From Hydractinia symbiolongicarpus (Eukaryota; Cnidaria; Hydrozoa; Anthoathecata; Hydractiniidae), in the NCBI RefSeq assembly GCF_029227915.1, contig NC_079888.1, positions 22,610,001 to 22,674,000 on the forward strand: a DNA stretch of 64,000 bases, given 5' to 3'. A program made the position numbers and the translations under genes. Below the pieces are notes generated by a model. That model was not told where the DNA came from, did not search any database, and worked only from the letters and a program-made list of their open reading frames with translations. Of the stretch, positions 23,101 through 36,989 are shown piece after piece (the first letter of the stretch is position 1; each line of letters starts with the position of its first letter).

Positions 23101-24225
23101 ACCCTGGTTACTTTCTTTGTATACTTTTCACTATGCGGGCCGAGTCCGGGTTTTACGGGAAATGGCGGGTTTTCGTTTGCCGGCGATTAAACTTCTTTTA
23201 TTTAGCGTCTCATCAAAAATGAAAACATTTTTGAAAACTACAAGTCTCAAGCGTTTTAGTGGGGAAAAGATAATTTAAAAAATCGTTTTGGAAATGAGTT
23301 TACTCACAGGGTACTTTCTTTGTATACATTCGACTATACGGGCCAAGCCCGGGATTTACGGGAAATCGCAGGTTTTCGTTTGCCGGAGATTAAACCACTT
23401 TCATTAGGCGTCTCATCAAAAATGAAAACATTTCTGAAAACTACAAGTCTCATGCGTTTTAGTGGTGAAATGATAATTTAAAAAATCGTTTTGGAAATGA
23501 GTTTACTCACAGGGTACTTTCTTTGTATACTTTTGACTATACGGGCCGAGTCCAGGATTTAAGGGAAATAGCAGGTTTTCGTTTGCCGGCAATTAAACTT
23601 CTTTTATTCAGCGTCTCATCAAAAATGAAAACATTTTTAAAAACTACAAGTCTCATGGGCTTTAGTGGTGAAATAATAATTTAAAAAATCGTTTGGGAAA
23701 TGAGTTTACTCCCTGGGTACTTTCTTTGTGTACTTTAGACTATACGGGCCGAGTACGGGATTTACGGGAAGTCGCAGGTTTTCGTTTGCCAGCGATTAAA
23801 CTTCTTTTATTCAGCGTCTCATCAAAAATGAAAACATTTTTGAAAACTACAAGTCTCATGCGTTTTAGTGGTGAAAAGATAATTTAAAAATCGTTCGGGA
23901 AATGAGTTTACACCCTGGGTACTTTCTTTGTATACTTTTGACTATACGAGCCGAGTCCGGGATTTACGGGAAATCGCAGGTTTTTGTTTGCCGGCGATTA
24001 AACTTCTTTTATTCAGCGTCTCATCGAAAATGAAAACATTTTTAAAAACTACAAGTCTCATGCGTTTTAGTGGTGAAAAAGTAATTTAAAAAATCGTTCG
24101 GGAAATGAGTTTACTCCCTGGGTACATTCTTTGTATACTTTTGACTATACGGGTCAAGCCCGGGATTTACCGGAAATCGCGGGTTTTCGTTTGCCAGCGA
24201 TTAAACTGCTTTTATTCAGCGTCTC
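20105..24225. repeat. 4.1-kb block with a paralogue at 28,625-32,542
   Basis: Monomers agree at a shift of 8,520 bp up to about 22,262 and of 8,317 bp from about 22,475 on. The difference is exactly one monomer, 22,263-22,465 (CTTCCTGGG, TTCCTTTGCCAGCG, ATGGAAACATTCGTG), present here and absent from the paralogue. Shared rare forms include CTTTGTTTACTTTAGAC with GCCGGTAATTAAA, CGTATGCCGGC and GGGCCGTGTCCAGG. Confidence 0.85.
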
Positions 24226-25450
24226 ATCAAAAATAAAAACATTTTTGAAAACTACAAGTCTCATGGGCTTTAGTGGTGAAATAATAATTTAAAAAATCGT
24301 TCGGGAAATGAGTTTACACCCTGGGTACTTTCTTTGTATACTTTTCACTATGCGGGCCGAGTCCGGGTTTTACGGGAAATGGCGGGTTTTCGTTTGCCGG
24401 CGATTAAACTTCTTTTATTTAGCGTCTCATCAAAAATGAAAACATTTTTGAAAACTACAAGTCTCAAGCGTTTTAGTGGGGAAAAGATAATTTAAAAAAT
24501 CGTTTTGGAAATGAGTTTACTCACAGGGTACTTTCTTTGTATACATTCGACTATACGGGCCAAGCCCGGGATTTACGGGAAATCGCAGGTTTTCGTTTGC
24601 CGGCGATTAAACCACTTTCATTAAGCGTCTCATCAAAAATGAAAACATTTCTGAAAACTACAAGTCTCATGCGTTTTAGTGGTGACATGATAATTTAAAA
24701 AATCGTTTTGGAAATGAGTTTACTCACAGGGTACTTTCTTTGTATACTTTTGACTATACGGGCCGAGTCCAGGATTTAAGGGAAATAGCAGGTTTTCGTT
24801 TGTCGGCAATTAAACTTCTTTTATTCAGCGTCTCATCAAAAATGAAAACATTTTTAAAAACTACAAGTCTCATGGGCTTTAGTGGTGAAATAATAATTTA
24901 AAAAATCGTTTGGGAAATGAGTTTACTCCCTGGGTACTTTCTTTGTATACTTTAGACTATACGGGCCGAGTACGGGATTTACGGGAAGTCGCAGGTTTTC
25001 GTTTGCCAGCGATTAAACTTCTTTTATTCAGCGTCTCATCAAAAATGAAAACATTTTTGAAAACTACAAGTCTCATGCGTTTTAGTGGTGAAAAGATAAT
25101 TTAAAAATCGTTCGGGAAATGAGTTTACACCCTGGGTACTTTCTTTGTATACTTTTGACTATACGAGCCGAGTCCGGGATTTACGGGAAATCGCAGGTTT
25201 TTGTTTGCCGGCGATTAAACTTCTTTTATTCAGCGTCTCATCGAAAATGAAAACATTTTTAAAAACTACAAGTCTCATGCGTTTTAGTGGTGAAAAAGTA
25301 ATTTAAAAAATCGTTCGGGAAATGAGTTTACTCCCTGGGTACATTCTTTGTATACTTTTGACTATACGGGTCAAGCCCGGGATTTACCGGAAATCGCGGG
25401 TTTTCGTTTGCCAGCGATTAAACTGCTTTTATTCAGCGTCTCATCAAAAA
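23000..25450. repeat. Six-monomer tandem duplication (shift 1,217 bp)
   Basis: Copy 1 is about 23,000-24,216 and copy 2 about 24,217-25,435. Shared forms are CTTTTCACTATGCGGG, GAAGTCGCAGG with GTGAAAAGATAATTT, and GGGTACATTCTTTG with ACGGGTCAAGCC. Single-base differences include GGTTACTTTC against GGGTACTTTC and GAGATTAAACC against GCGATTAAACC. Confidence 0.86.
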
Positions 25451-26080
25451 TGAAAACATTCGTGAAAACTACAAGTCTCATGCGTTTTAGTGGTGAAATA
25501 ATAATTTAAAAAATCGTTTGGGAAATGAGTTTACTCCCTGGGTACTTTTTTTGTATACTTTTGACTATACGGGCCGAGTCCAGGATTTACGGGAAATCGC
25601 AGGTTTTCGTTTGCCGGCGATTAAACTTCTTTTATTCAGCGTCTCATCAAAAATAAAAACATTTTTGAAAACTACAAGTCTCATGGGCTTTAGTGGTGAA
25701 ATAATAATTTAAAAAATCGTTCGGGAAATGAGTTTACACCCTGGGTACTTTCTTTGTATACCTTTGACTATGCGGGCCGAGTCCGGGTTTTACGGGAAAT
25801 GGCGGGTTTTCGTTTGCCGGCGATTAAACTTCTTTTATTTAGCGTCTCATCAAAAATGAAAACATTTTTGAAAACTACAAGTCTCAAGCGTTTTAGTGGG
25901 GAAAAGATAATTTAAAAAATCGTTTTGGAAATGAGTTTACTCACAGGGTACTTTCTTTGTACACATTCGACTATACGGGCCAAGCCCGGGATTTACGGGA
26001 AATCGCAGGTTTTCGTTTGCCGGCGATTAAACCACTTTCATTAAGCGTCTCATCAAAAATGAAAACATTTTTGAAAACTA

Positions 26081-26124
26081 GATGTCTCATATGTTTAGTG
26101 GCAAAAAAATAATATAAAAAATCG
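26081..26124. repeat. Gamma-like monomer tail inside the alpha/beta family, copy 1
   Basis: GATGTCTCATATGTTTAGTGG followed by CAAAAAAATAATATAAAAAATCG differs from neighbouring tails (GCGTTTTAGTGGTGAAA) at many positions. It resembles the gamma monomers of region D (GCGTTTAGTGGTAAAAAAATAATATAA). The flanks are ordinary, which suggests a short conversion tract or a remnant of an older type. Confidence 0.75.
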
Positions 26125-28514
26125 TTCGGGAAATGAGTTTACTCCCTGGGTACTTTCTTTGTATACTTTTGACTATACCGGCCAAGCCCGGGATTTACGG
26201 GAAATCGCAGGTTTTCGTTTGCCGGCGATTAAACTTATTTTATTCAGCGTCTCATCAAAAATGTAAACATTTTTGAAAACTACAAGTCTCATACGTTTTA
26301 GTGGTGAAAAAATAATTTAAAAATTCGTTCGGGAAATGAGTTTACTCACTGGGTACTTTCCTTGTATACTTTTAACTATACGGGCCGAGTCCGGGATTTA
26401 CGGGAAATCGCGGGTTTTTGTTTGCCGGCGATTAAACTTCTTTTATTCAGCGTCTCATCGAAAATGAAAACATTTTTAAAAACTACAAGTCTCATGCGTT
26501 TTAGTGGTGAAAAAGTAATTTAAAAAATCGTTCGGGAAATGAGTTTACTCCCTGGGTACTTTCTTTGTATACTTTTGACTATACGGGCCAAGCCCGGGAT
26601 TTACCGGAAATCGCGGGTTTTTGTTTGCCAGCGATTAAACTGCTTTTATTCAGCGTCTCATCAAAAATGAAAACATTCGTGAAAACTACAAGTCTCATGC
26701 GTTTTAGTGGTGAAATAATAATTTAATAAATCGTTTGGGAAATGAGTTTACTCCCTGGGTACTTTTTTTGTATACTTTTGACTATACGGGCCGAGTCCAG
26801 GATTTACGGGAAATCGCAGGTTTTCGTTTGCCGGCGATTAAACTTCTTTTATTCAGCGTCTCATCAAAAATAAAAACATTTTTAAAAACTACAAGTCTCA
26901 TGGCCTTTAGTGGTGAAATAATAATTTAAAAAATCGTTCGGGAAATGAGTTTACACCCTGAGTACTTTCTCTGTATACTTTTGACTATGCGGGCCGAGTC
27001 CGGGTTTTACGGGAAATGGCGGGTTTTCGTTTGCCGGCGATTAAACTTCTTTTATTTAGCGTCTCATCAAAAGTGAAAACATTTTTGAAAACTACAAGTC
27101 TCAAGCGTTTTAGTGGGGAAAAGATAATTTAAAAAATCGTTTTGGAAATGAGTTTACTCACAGGGTACTTTCTTTGTACACATTCGACTATACGGGCCAA
27201 GCCCGGGATTTACGGGAAATCGCAGGTTTTCGTTTGCCGGCGATTAAACCACTTTCATTAAGCGTCTCATCAAAAATGAAAACATTTTTGAAAACTACAA
27301 GTCTCATGGGCTTTAGTGGTGAAATAATAATTTAAAAAATCGTTCGGGAAATGAGTTTATACCCTGGGTACTTTCTTTGTATACTTTTCACTATGCGGGC
27401 CGAGTCCGGGTTTTACGGGAAATGGCGGGTTTTCGTTTGCCGGCGATTAAACCACATTCATTAAGCGTCTCATCAAAAATGAAAACATTTTTAAAAACTA
27501 CAAGTCTCATGGGCTTTAGTGGTGAAATAATAATTTAAAAAATCGTTTGGGAAATGAGTTTACTCCCTGGGTACTTTCTTTGTATACTTTAGACTATACG
27601 GGCCGAGTACGGGATTTACGGGAAGTCGCAGGTTTTCGTTTGCCAGCGATTAAACTTCTTTTATTCAGCGTCTCATCAAAAATGAAAACATTTTTGAAAA
27701 CTACAAGTCTCATGCGTTTTAGTGGTGAAAAGATAATTTAAAAATCGTTCGGGAAATGAGTTTGCACCCTGGGTACTTTCTTTGTATACTTTTGACTATA
27801 CGAGCCGAGTCCGGGATTTACGGGAAATCGCAGGTTTTTGTTTGCCGGCGATTAAACTTCTTTTATTCAGCGTCTCATCGAAAATGAAAAAATTTTTAAA
27901 AACTACAAGTCTCATGCGTTTTAGTGGTGAAAAAGTAATTTAAAAAATCGTTCGGGAAATGAGTTTACTCCCTGGGTACATTCTTTGTATACTTTTGACT
28001 ATACGGGTCAAGCCCGGGATTTACCGGAAATCGCGGGTTTTCGTTTGCCAGCGATTAAACTGCTTTTATTCAGCGTCTCATCAAAAATGAAAACATTGGT
28101 GAAAACTACAAGTCTCATGCGTTTTAGTGGTGAAATAATAATTTAAAAAATCGTTTGGGAAATGAGTTTACTCCCTGGGTACTTTTTTTGTATACTTTTG
28201 ACTATACGGGCCGAGTCCATGATTTACGGGAAATCGCAGGTTTTCGTTTGCCGGCGATTAAACTTCTTTTATTCAGCGTCTCATCAAAAATAAAAACATT
28301 TTTGAAAACTACAAGTCTCATGGGCTTTAGTGGTGAAATAATAATTTAAAAAATCGTTCGGGAAATGAGTTTACACCCTGGGTACTTTCTTTGTATACTT
28401 TTGACTATGCGGGCCGAGTCCGGGTTTTACGGGAAATGGCGGGTTTTCGTTTGCCGGCGATTAAACTTCTTTTATTTACCGTCTCATCAAAAATGAAAAC
28501 ATTTTTGAAAACTA

Positions 28515-28558
28515 GATTTCTCATATGTTTAGTGGTAAAAAAATAATATAAAAAATCG
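28515..28558. repeat. Gamma-like monomer tail inside the alpha/beta family, copy 2
   Basis: GATTTCTCATATGTTTAGTGG with TAAAAAAATAATATAAAAAATCG lies 2,434 bp after copy 1, as the block duplication predicts. One original event followed by duplication explains both. Confidence 0.75.
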
Positions 28559-29195
28559 TTCGGGAAATGAGTTTACTCCCTGGGTACTTTCTTTGTATAC
28601 TTTTGACTATACCGGCCAAGCCCGGGATTTACGGGAAATCGCAGGTTTTCGTTTGCCGGCGATTAAACTTATTTTATTCAGCGTCTCATCAAAAATGTAA
28701 ACATTTTTGAAAACTACAAGTCTCATACGTTTTAGTGGTGAAAAAATAATTTAAAAATTCGTTCGGGAAATGAGTTTACTCACTGGGTACTTTCCTTGTA
28801 TACTTTTAACTATACGGGCCGAGTCCGGGATTTACGGGAAATCGCGGGTTTTTGTTTGCCGGCGATTAAACTTCTTTTATTCAGCGTCTCATCGAAAATG
28901 AAAACATTTTTAAAAACTACAAGTCTCATGCGTTTTAGTGGTGAAAAAGTAATTTAAAAAATCGTTCGGGAAATGAGTTTACTCCCTGGGTACTTTCTTT
29001 GTATACTTTTGACTATACGGGCCAAGCCCGGGATTTACCGGAAATCGCGGGTTTTCGTTTGCCAGCGATTAAACTGCTTTTATTCAGCGTCTCATCAAAA
29101 ATGAAAACATTCGTGAAAACTACAAGTCTCATGCGTTTTAGTGGTGAAATAATAATTTAAAAAATCGTTTGGGAAATGAGTTTACTCCCTGGGTA

Positions 29196-32100
29196 CTTTT
29201 TTTGTATACTTTTGACTATACGGGCCGAGTCCAGGATTTACGGGAAATCGCAGGTTTTCGTTTGCCGGCGATTAAACTTCTTTTATTCAGCGTCTCATCA
29301 AAAATAAAAACATTTTTAAAAACTACACGTCTCATGGGCTTTAGTGGTGAAATAATAATTTAAAAAATCGTTCGGGAAATGAGTTTACACCCTGAGTACT
29401 TTCTTTGTATACTTTTGACTATGCGGGCCGAGTCCGGGTTTTACGGGAAATGGCGGGTTTTCGTTTGCCGGCGATTAAACTTCTTTTATTTAGCGTCTCA
29501 TCAAAAGTGAAAACATTTTTGAAAACTACAAGTCTCAAGCGTTTTAGTGGGGAAAAGATAATTTAAAAAATCGTTTTGGAAATGAGTTTACTCACAGGGT
29601 ACTTTCTTTGTACACATTCGACTATACGGGCCAAGCCCGGGATTTACGGGAAATCGCAGGTTTTCGTTTGCCGGCGATTAAACCACTTTCATTAAGCGTC
29701 TCATCAAAAATGAAAACACTTCTGAAAACTACAAGTCTCATGCGTTTTAGTGGTGAAATGATAATTTAAAAAATCGTTTTGGAAAAGAGTTTACTCACAG
29801 GGTACTTTCTTTGTATACTTTTGACTATACGGGCCGAGTCCAGGATTTAAGGGAAATAGCAGGTTTTCGTATGCCGGCAATTAAACTTCTTTTATTCAGC
29901 GTCTCATCAAAAATGAAAACATTTTTAAAAACTACAAGTCTCATGGGCTTTAGTGGTGAAATAATAATTTAAAAAATCGTTTGGGAAATGAGTTTACTCC
30001 CTGGGTACTTTCTTTGTTTACTTTAGACTATACGGGCCGAGTCCAGGATTTAAGGGAAATAGCAGGTTTTCGTTTGCCGGTAATTAAACTTCTTTTATTC
30101 AGCGTCTCATCAAAAATGAAAACATTTTTAAAAACTACAAGTCTCATGGGCTTTAGTGGTGAAATAATAATTTAAAAATCGTTCGGGAAATGAGTTTACA
30201 CCCTGGGTACTTTCTTTGTATACTTTTGACTATACGAGCCGAGTCCGGGATTTACGGGAAATCGCAGGTTTTCGTTTGCCGGCGATTAAACTTATTTTAT
30301 TCAGCGTCTCATCAAAAATGTAAACATTTTTGAAAACTACAAGTCTCATACGTTTTAGTGGTGAAAAAATAATTTAAAAATTCGTTCGGGAAATGAGTTT
30401 ACTCACTGGGTACTTTTCTTTTATACTTTTAACTATACGGGTCGAGTCCGGGATTTACGGGAAATCGCTGGTTTTTGTTTGCCGGCGATTAAACTTCTTT
30501 TATTCAGCGTCTCATCAAAAATGAAAACATTTTTAAAAACTGCAAGTCTCATGCGTTTTAGTGGTGAAAAAGTAATTTAAAAAATCGTTCGGGAAATGAG
30601 TTTACTCCCTGGGTACTTTCTTTGTATACTTTTGACTATACGGGCCAAGGCCGGGATTTACCGGAAATCGCGGGTTTTCGTTTGCCAGCGATTAAACTTC
30701 TTTTATTCAGCGTCTCATCAAAAATGAAAACATTTTTAAAAACTACAAGTCTTATGCGTTTTAGTGGTGAAAAAATAATTTAAAAAATCGTTTGGGAAAT
30801 GAGTTTACTCCCTGGGTGCTTTCTTTGTATACTTTTGACTATACGGGCCGAGTCCAGGATTTACGGGAAATCGCAGGTTTTCGTTTGCCGGCGATTAAAC
30901 TTCTTTTATTCAGCGTCTCATCAAAAATGAAAACATTTTTAAAAACTACAAGTCTCATGCGTTTTAGTGGTGAAAAAGTAATTTAAAAAATCGTTCGGGA
31001 AATGAGTTTACTCCCTGGGTACTTTCTTTGTATACTTTTGACTATACGGGCCAAGCCCGGGATTTACGGGAAATCGCGGGTTTTTGTTTGCCAGCGATTA
31101 AACTGCTTTTATTCAGCGTCTCATCATAAATGAATACATTTTTAAAAACTACAAGTCTCATGCGTTTTAGTGGTGAAATAATAATTTAAAAAATCGTTTG
31201 GGAAATGAGTTTACTCCCTGGGTACTTTCTTTGTATACTTTTGACTATACGGGCCGTGTCCAGGATTTACGGGAAATCGCAGGTTTTCGTTTGCCGGCGA
31301 TTAAACTTCTTTTATTCAGCGTCTCATCAAAAATAAAAACATTTTTGAAAACTACAAGTCTCATGGGCTTTAGTGGTGAAATAATAATTTAAAAAATCGT
31401 TCGGGAAATGAGTTTACACCCTGGGTACTTTCTTTGTATACTTTTCACTATGCGGGCCGAGTCCGGGTTTTACGGGAAATGGCGGGTTTTCGTTTGCCGG
31501 CGATTAAACTTCTTTTATTTAGCGTCTCATCAAAAATGAAAACATTTTTGAAAACTACAAGTCTCAAGCGTTTTAGTGGGGAAAAGATAATTTAAAAAAT
31601 CGTTTTGGAAATGAGTTTACTCACAGGGTACTTTCTTTGTATACATTCGACTATACGGGCCAAGCCCGGGATTTACGGGAAATCGCAGGTTTTCGTTTGC
31701 CGGCGATTAAACCACTTTCATTAAGCGTCTCATCAAAAATGAAAACATTTCTGAAAACTACAAGTCTCATGCGTTTTAGTGGTGAAATGATAATTTAAAA
31801 AATCGTTTTGGAAATGAGTTTACTCACAGGGTACTTTCTTTGTATACTTTTGACTATACGGGCCGAGTCCAGGATTTAAGGGAAATAGCAGGTTTTCGTT
31901 TGCCGGCAATTAAACTTCTTTTATTCAGCGTCTCATCAAAAATGAAAACATTTTTAAAAACTACAAGTCTCATGGGCTTTAGTGGTGAAATAATAATTTA
32001 AAAAATCGTTTGGGAAATGAGTTTACTCCCTGGGTACTTTCTTTGTATACTTTAGACTATACGGGCAGAGTACGGGATTTACGGGAAGTCGCAGGTTTTC

Positions 32101-35100
32101 GTTTGCCAGCGATTAAACTTCTTTTATTCAGCGTCTCATCAAAAATGAAAACATTTTTGAAAACTACAAGTCTCATGCGTTTTAGTGGTGAAAAGATAAT
32201 TTAAAAATCGTTCGGGAAATGAGTTTACACCCTGGGTACTTTCTTTGTATACTTTTGACTATACGAGCCGATTCCGGGATTTACGGGAAATCGCAGGTTT
32301 TTGTTTGCCGGCGATTAAACTTCTTTTATTCAGCGTCTCATCGAAAATGAAAACATTTTTAAAAACTACAAGTCTCATGCGTTTTAGTGGTGAAAAAGTA
32401 ATTTAAAAAATCGTTCGGGAAATGAGTTTACTCCCTGGGTACATTCTTTGTATACTTTTGACTATACGGGTCAAGCCCGGGATTTACCGGAAATCGCGGG
32501 TTTTCGTTTGCCAGCGATTAAACTGCTTTTATTCAGCGTCTCATCAAAAATGAAAACATTCGTGAAAACTACAAGTCTCATGCGTTTTAGTGGTGAAATA
32601 ATAATTTAAAAAATCGTTTGGAAAATGAGTTTACTCCCTGGGTACTTTTTTTGTATACTTTTGACTATACGGGCCGAGTCCAGGATTTACGGGAAATCGC
32701 AGGTTTTCGTTTGCCGGCGATTAAACTTCTTTTATTCAGCGTCTCATCAAAAATAAAAACATTTTTGAAAACTACAAGTCTCATGGGCTTTAGTGGTGAA
32801 ATAATAATTTAAAAAATCGTTCGGGAAATGAGTTTACACCCTGGGTACTTTCTTTGTATACTTTTGACTATGCGGGCCGAGTCCGGGTTTTACGGGAAAT
32901 GGCGGGTTTTCGTTTGCCGGCGATTAAACTTCTTTTATTTAGCGTCTCATCAAAAATGAAAACATTTTTGAAAACTAAAAGTCTCAAGCGTTTTAGTGGG
33001 GAAAAGATAATTTAAAAAATCGTTTTGGAAATGAGTTTACTCACAGGGTACTTTTTTTGTATACTTTTGACTATACGGGCCGAGTCCAGGATTTACGGGA
33101 AATCGCAGGTTTTCGTTTGCCGGCGATTAAACTTCTTTTATTCAGCGTCTCATCAAAAATAAAAACATTTTTAAAAACTACACGTCTCATGGGCTTTAGT
33201 GGTGAAATAATAATTTAAAAAATCGTTCGGGAAATGAGTTTACACCCTGAGTACTTTCTTTGTATACTTTTGACTATGCGGGCCGAGTCCGGGTTTTACG
33301 GGAAATGGCGGGTTTTCGTTTGCCGGCGATTAAACTTCTTTTATTTAGCGTCTCATCAAAAGTGAAAACATTTTTGAAAACTACAAGTCTCAAGCGTTTT
33401 AGTGGGGAAAAGATAATTTAAAAAATCGTTTTGGAAATGAGTTTACTCACAGGGTACTTTCTTTGTACACATTCGACTATACGGGCCAAGCCCGGGATTT
33501 ACGGGAAATCGCAGGTTTTCGTTTGCCGGCGATTAAACCACTTTCATTAAGCGTCTCATCAAAAATGAAAACACTTCTGAAAACTACAAGTCTCATGCGT
33601 TTTAGTGGTGAAATGATAATTTAAAAAATCGTTTTGGAAAAGAGTTTACTCACAGGGTACTTTCTTTGTATACTTTTGACTATACGGGCCGAGTCCAGGA
33701 TTTAAGGGAAATAGCAGGTTTTCGTATGCCGGCAATTAAACTTCTTTTATTCAGCGTCTCATCAAAAATGAAAACATTTTTAAAAACTACAAGTCTCATG
33801 GGCTTTAGTGGTGAAATAATAATTTAAAAAATCGTTTGGGAAATGAGTTTACTCCCTGGGTACTTTCTTTGTTTACTTTAGACTATACGGGCCGAGTCCA
33901 GGATTTAAGGGAAATAGCAGGTTTTCGTTTGCCGGTAATTAAACTTCTTTTATTCAGCGTCTCATCAAAAATGAAAACATTTTTAAAAACTACAAGTCTC
34001 ATGGGCTTTAGTGGTGAAATAATAATTTAAAAATCGTTCGGGAAATGAGTTTACACCCTGGGTACTTTCTTTGTATACTTTTGACTATACGAGCCGAGTC
34101 CGGGATTTACGGGAAATCGCAGGTTTTCGTTTGCCGGCGATTAAACTTATTTTATTCAGCGTCTCATCAAAAATGTAAACATTTTTGAAAACTACAAGTC
34201 TCATACGTTTTAGTGGTGAAAAAATAATTTAAAAATTCGTTCGGGAAATGAGTTTACTCACTGGGTACTTTTCTTTTATACTTTTAACTATACGGGTCGA
34301 GTCCGGGATTTACGGGAAATCGCTGGTTTTTGTTTGCCGGCGATTAAACTTCTTTTATTCAGCGTCTCATCAAAAATGAAAACATTTTTAAAAACTGCAA
34401 GTCTCATGCGTTTTAGTGGTGAAAAAGTAATTTAAAAAATCGTTCGGGAAATGAGTTTACTCCCTGGGTACTTTCTTTGTATACTTTTGACTATACGGGC
34501 CAAGGCCGGGATTTACCGGAAATCGCGGGTTTTCGTTTGCCAGCGATTAAACTTCTTTTATTCAGCGTCTCATCAAAAATGAAAACATTTTTAAAAACTA
34601 CAAGTCTTATGCGTTTTAGTGGTGAAAAAATAATTTAAAAAATCGTTTGGGAAATGAGTTTACTCCCTGGGTGCTTTCTTTGTATACTTTTGACTATACG
34701 GGCCGAGTCCAGGATTTACGGGAAATCGCAGGTTTTCGTTTGCCGGCGATTAAACTTCTTTTATTCAGCGTCTCATCAAAAATGAAAACATTTTTAAAAA
34801 CTACAAGTCTCATGCGTTTTAGTGGTGAAAAAGTAATTTAAAAAATCGTTCGGGAAATGAGTTTACTCCCTGGGTACTTTCTTTGTATACTTTTGACTAT
34901 ACGGGCCAAGCCCGGGATTTACGGGAAATCGCGGGTTTTTGTTTGCCAGCGATTAAACTGCTTTTATTCAGCGTCTCATCATAAATGAATACATTTTTAA
35001 AAACTACAAGTCTCATGCGTTTTAGTGGTGAAATAATAATTTAAAAAATCGTTTGGGAAATGAGTTTACTCCCTGGGTACTTTCTTTGTATACTTTTGAC

Positions 35101-36905
35101 TATACGGGCCGTGTCCAGGATTTACGGGAAATCGCAGGTTTTCGTTTGCCGGCGATTAAACTTCTTTTATTCAGCGTCTCATCAAAAATAAAAACATTTT
35201 TGAAAACTACAAGTCTCATGGGCTTTAGTGGTGAAATAATAATTTAAAAAATCGTTCGGGAAATGAGTTTACACCCTGGGTACTTTCTTTGTATACTTTT
35301 CACTATGCGGGCCGAGTCCGGGTTTTACGGGAAATGGCGGGTTTTCGTTTGCCGGCGATTAAACTTCTTTTATTTAGCGTCTCATCAAAAATGAAAACAT
35401 TTTTGAAAACTACAAGTCTCAAGCGTTTTAGTGGGGAAAAGATAATTTAAAAAATCGTTTTGGAAATGAGTTTACTCACAGGGTACTTTCTTTGTATACA
35501 TTCGACTATACGGGCCAAGCCCGGGATTTACGGGAAATCGCAGGTTTTCGTTTGCCGGCGATTAAACCACTTTCATTAAGCGTCTCATCAAAAATGAAAA
35601 CATTTCTGAAAACTACAAGTCTCATGCGTTTTAGTGGTGAAATGATAATTTAAAAAATCGTTTTGGAAATGAGTTTACTCACAGGGTACTTTCTTTGTAT
35701 ACTTTTGACTATACGGGCCGAGTCCAGGATTTAAGGGAAATAGCAGGTTTTCGTTTGCCGGCAATTAAACTTCTTTTATTCAGCGTCTCATCAAAAATGA
35801 AAACATTTTTAAAAACTACAAGTCTCATGGGCTTTAGTGGTGAAATAATAATTTAAAAAATCGTTTGGGAAATGAGTTTACTCCCTGGGTACTTTCTTTG
35901 TATACTTTAGACTATACGGGCAGAGTACGGGATTTACGGGAAGTCGCAGGTTTTCGTTTGCCAGCGATTAAACTTCTTTTATTCAGCGTCTCATCAAAAA
36001 TGAAAACATTTTTGAAAACTACAAGTCTCATGCGTTTTAGTGGTGAAAAGATAATTTAAAAATCGTTCGGGAAATGAGTTTACACCCTGGGTACTTTCTT
36101 TGTATACTTTTGACTATACGAGCCGATTCCGGGATTTACGGGAAATCGCAGGTTTTTGTTTGCCGGCGATTAAACTTCTTTTATTCAGCGTCTCATCGAA
36201 AATGAAAACATTTTTAAAAACTACAAGTCTCATGCGTTTTAGTGGTGAAAAAGTAATTTAAAAAATCGTTCGGGAAATGAGTTTACTCCCTGGGTACATT
36301 CTTTGTATACTTTTGACTATACGGGTCAAGCCCGGGATTTACCGGAAATCGCGGGTTTTCGTTTGCCAGCGATTAAACTGCTTTTATTCAGCGTCTCATC
36401 AAAAATGAAAACATTCGTGAAAACTACAAGTCTCATGCGTTTTAGTGGTGAAATAATAATTTAAAAAATCGTTTGGAAAATGAGTTTACTCCCTGGGTAC
36501 TTTTTTTGTATACTTTTGACTATACGGGCCGAGTCCAGGATTTACGGGAAATCGCAGGTTTTCGTTTGCCGGCGATTAAACTTCTTTTATTCAGCGTCTC
36601 ATCAAAAATAAAAACATTTTTGAAAACTACAAGTCTCATGGGCTTTAGTGGTGAAATAATAATTTAAAAAATCGTTCGGGAAATGAGTTTACACCCTGGG
36701 TACTTTCTTTGTATACTTTTGACTATGCGGGCCGAGTCCGGGTTTTACGGGAAATGGCGGGTTTTCGTTTGCCGGCGATTAAACTTCTTTTATTTAGCGT
36801 CTCATCAAAAATGAAAACATTTTTGAAAACTAAAAGTCTCAAGCGTTTTAGTGGGGAAAAGATAATTTAAAAAATCGTTTTGGAAATGAGTTTACTCACA
36901 GGGTA
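29196..36905. repeat. Tandem 19-monomer duplication (shift 3,855 bp)
   Basis: Copy 1 is about 29,196-33,050 and copy 2 about 33,051-36,905. Rare forms are found in both at exactly +3,855: TACACGTCTCATGGGC, GGAAAAGAGTTTACTC, CTTTTCTTTTATAC with ACGGGTCGAG, CCAAGGCCGGG, GGGTGCTTTC, GGGCAGAGTACGGG, CCGATTCCGGG, TTTGGAAAATGAG and ACTAAAAGTCTC. I saw no difference in the stretches I compared, so this looks like the youngest large event here. The join at about 33,050 fuses a beta-type start (CTCACAGGGTAC) to a CTTTTTTTG monomer. Confidence 0.93.
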
Positions 36906-36989
36906 CTTTCTTTGTACACATTCGACTATACGGGCCAAGCCCGGGATTTACGGGAAATCGCAGGTTTTCGTTTGCCGGCGATTAAACCA

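Larger units (their letters stand above)
26077..29717. repeat. Six-monomer block repeated at +2,434 bp
   Basis: About 26,077-27,283 matches 28,511-29,717, starting with the odd CTAGAT...CATATGTTTAGTGG tail and the CTATACCGGCCAAG monomer. Just upstream, about 24,830-25,873 matches 27,467-28,510 at a different shift (2,637 bp), so a block join lies at about 28,511. Confidence 0.8.
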
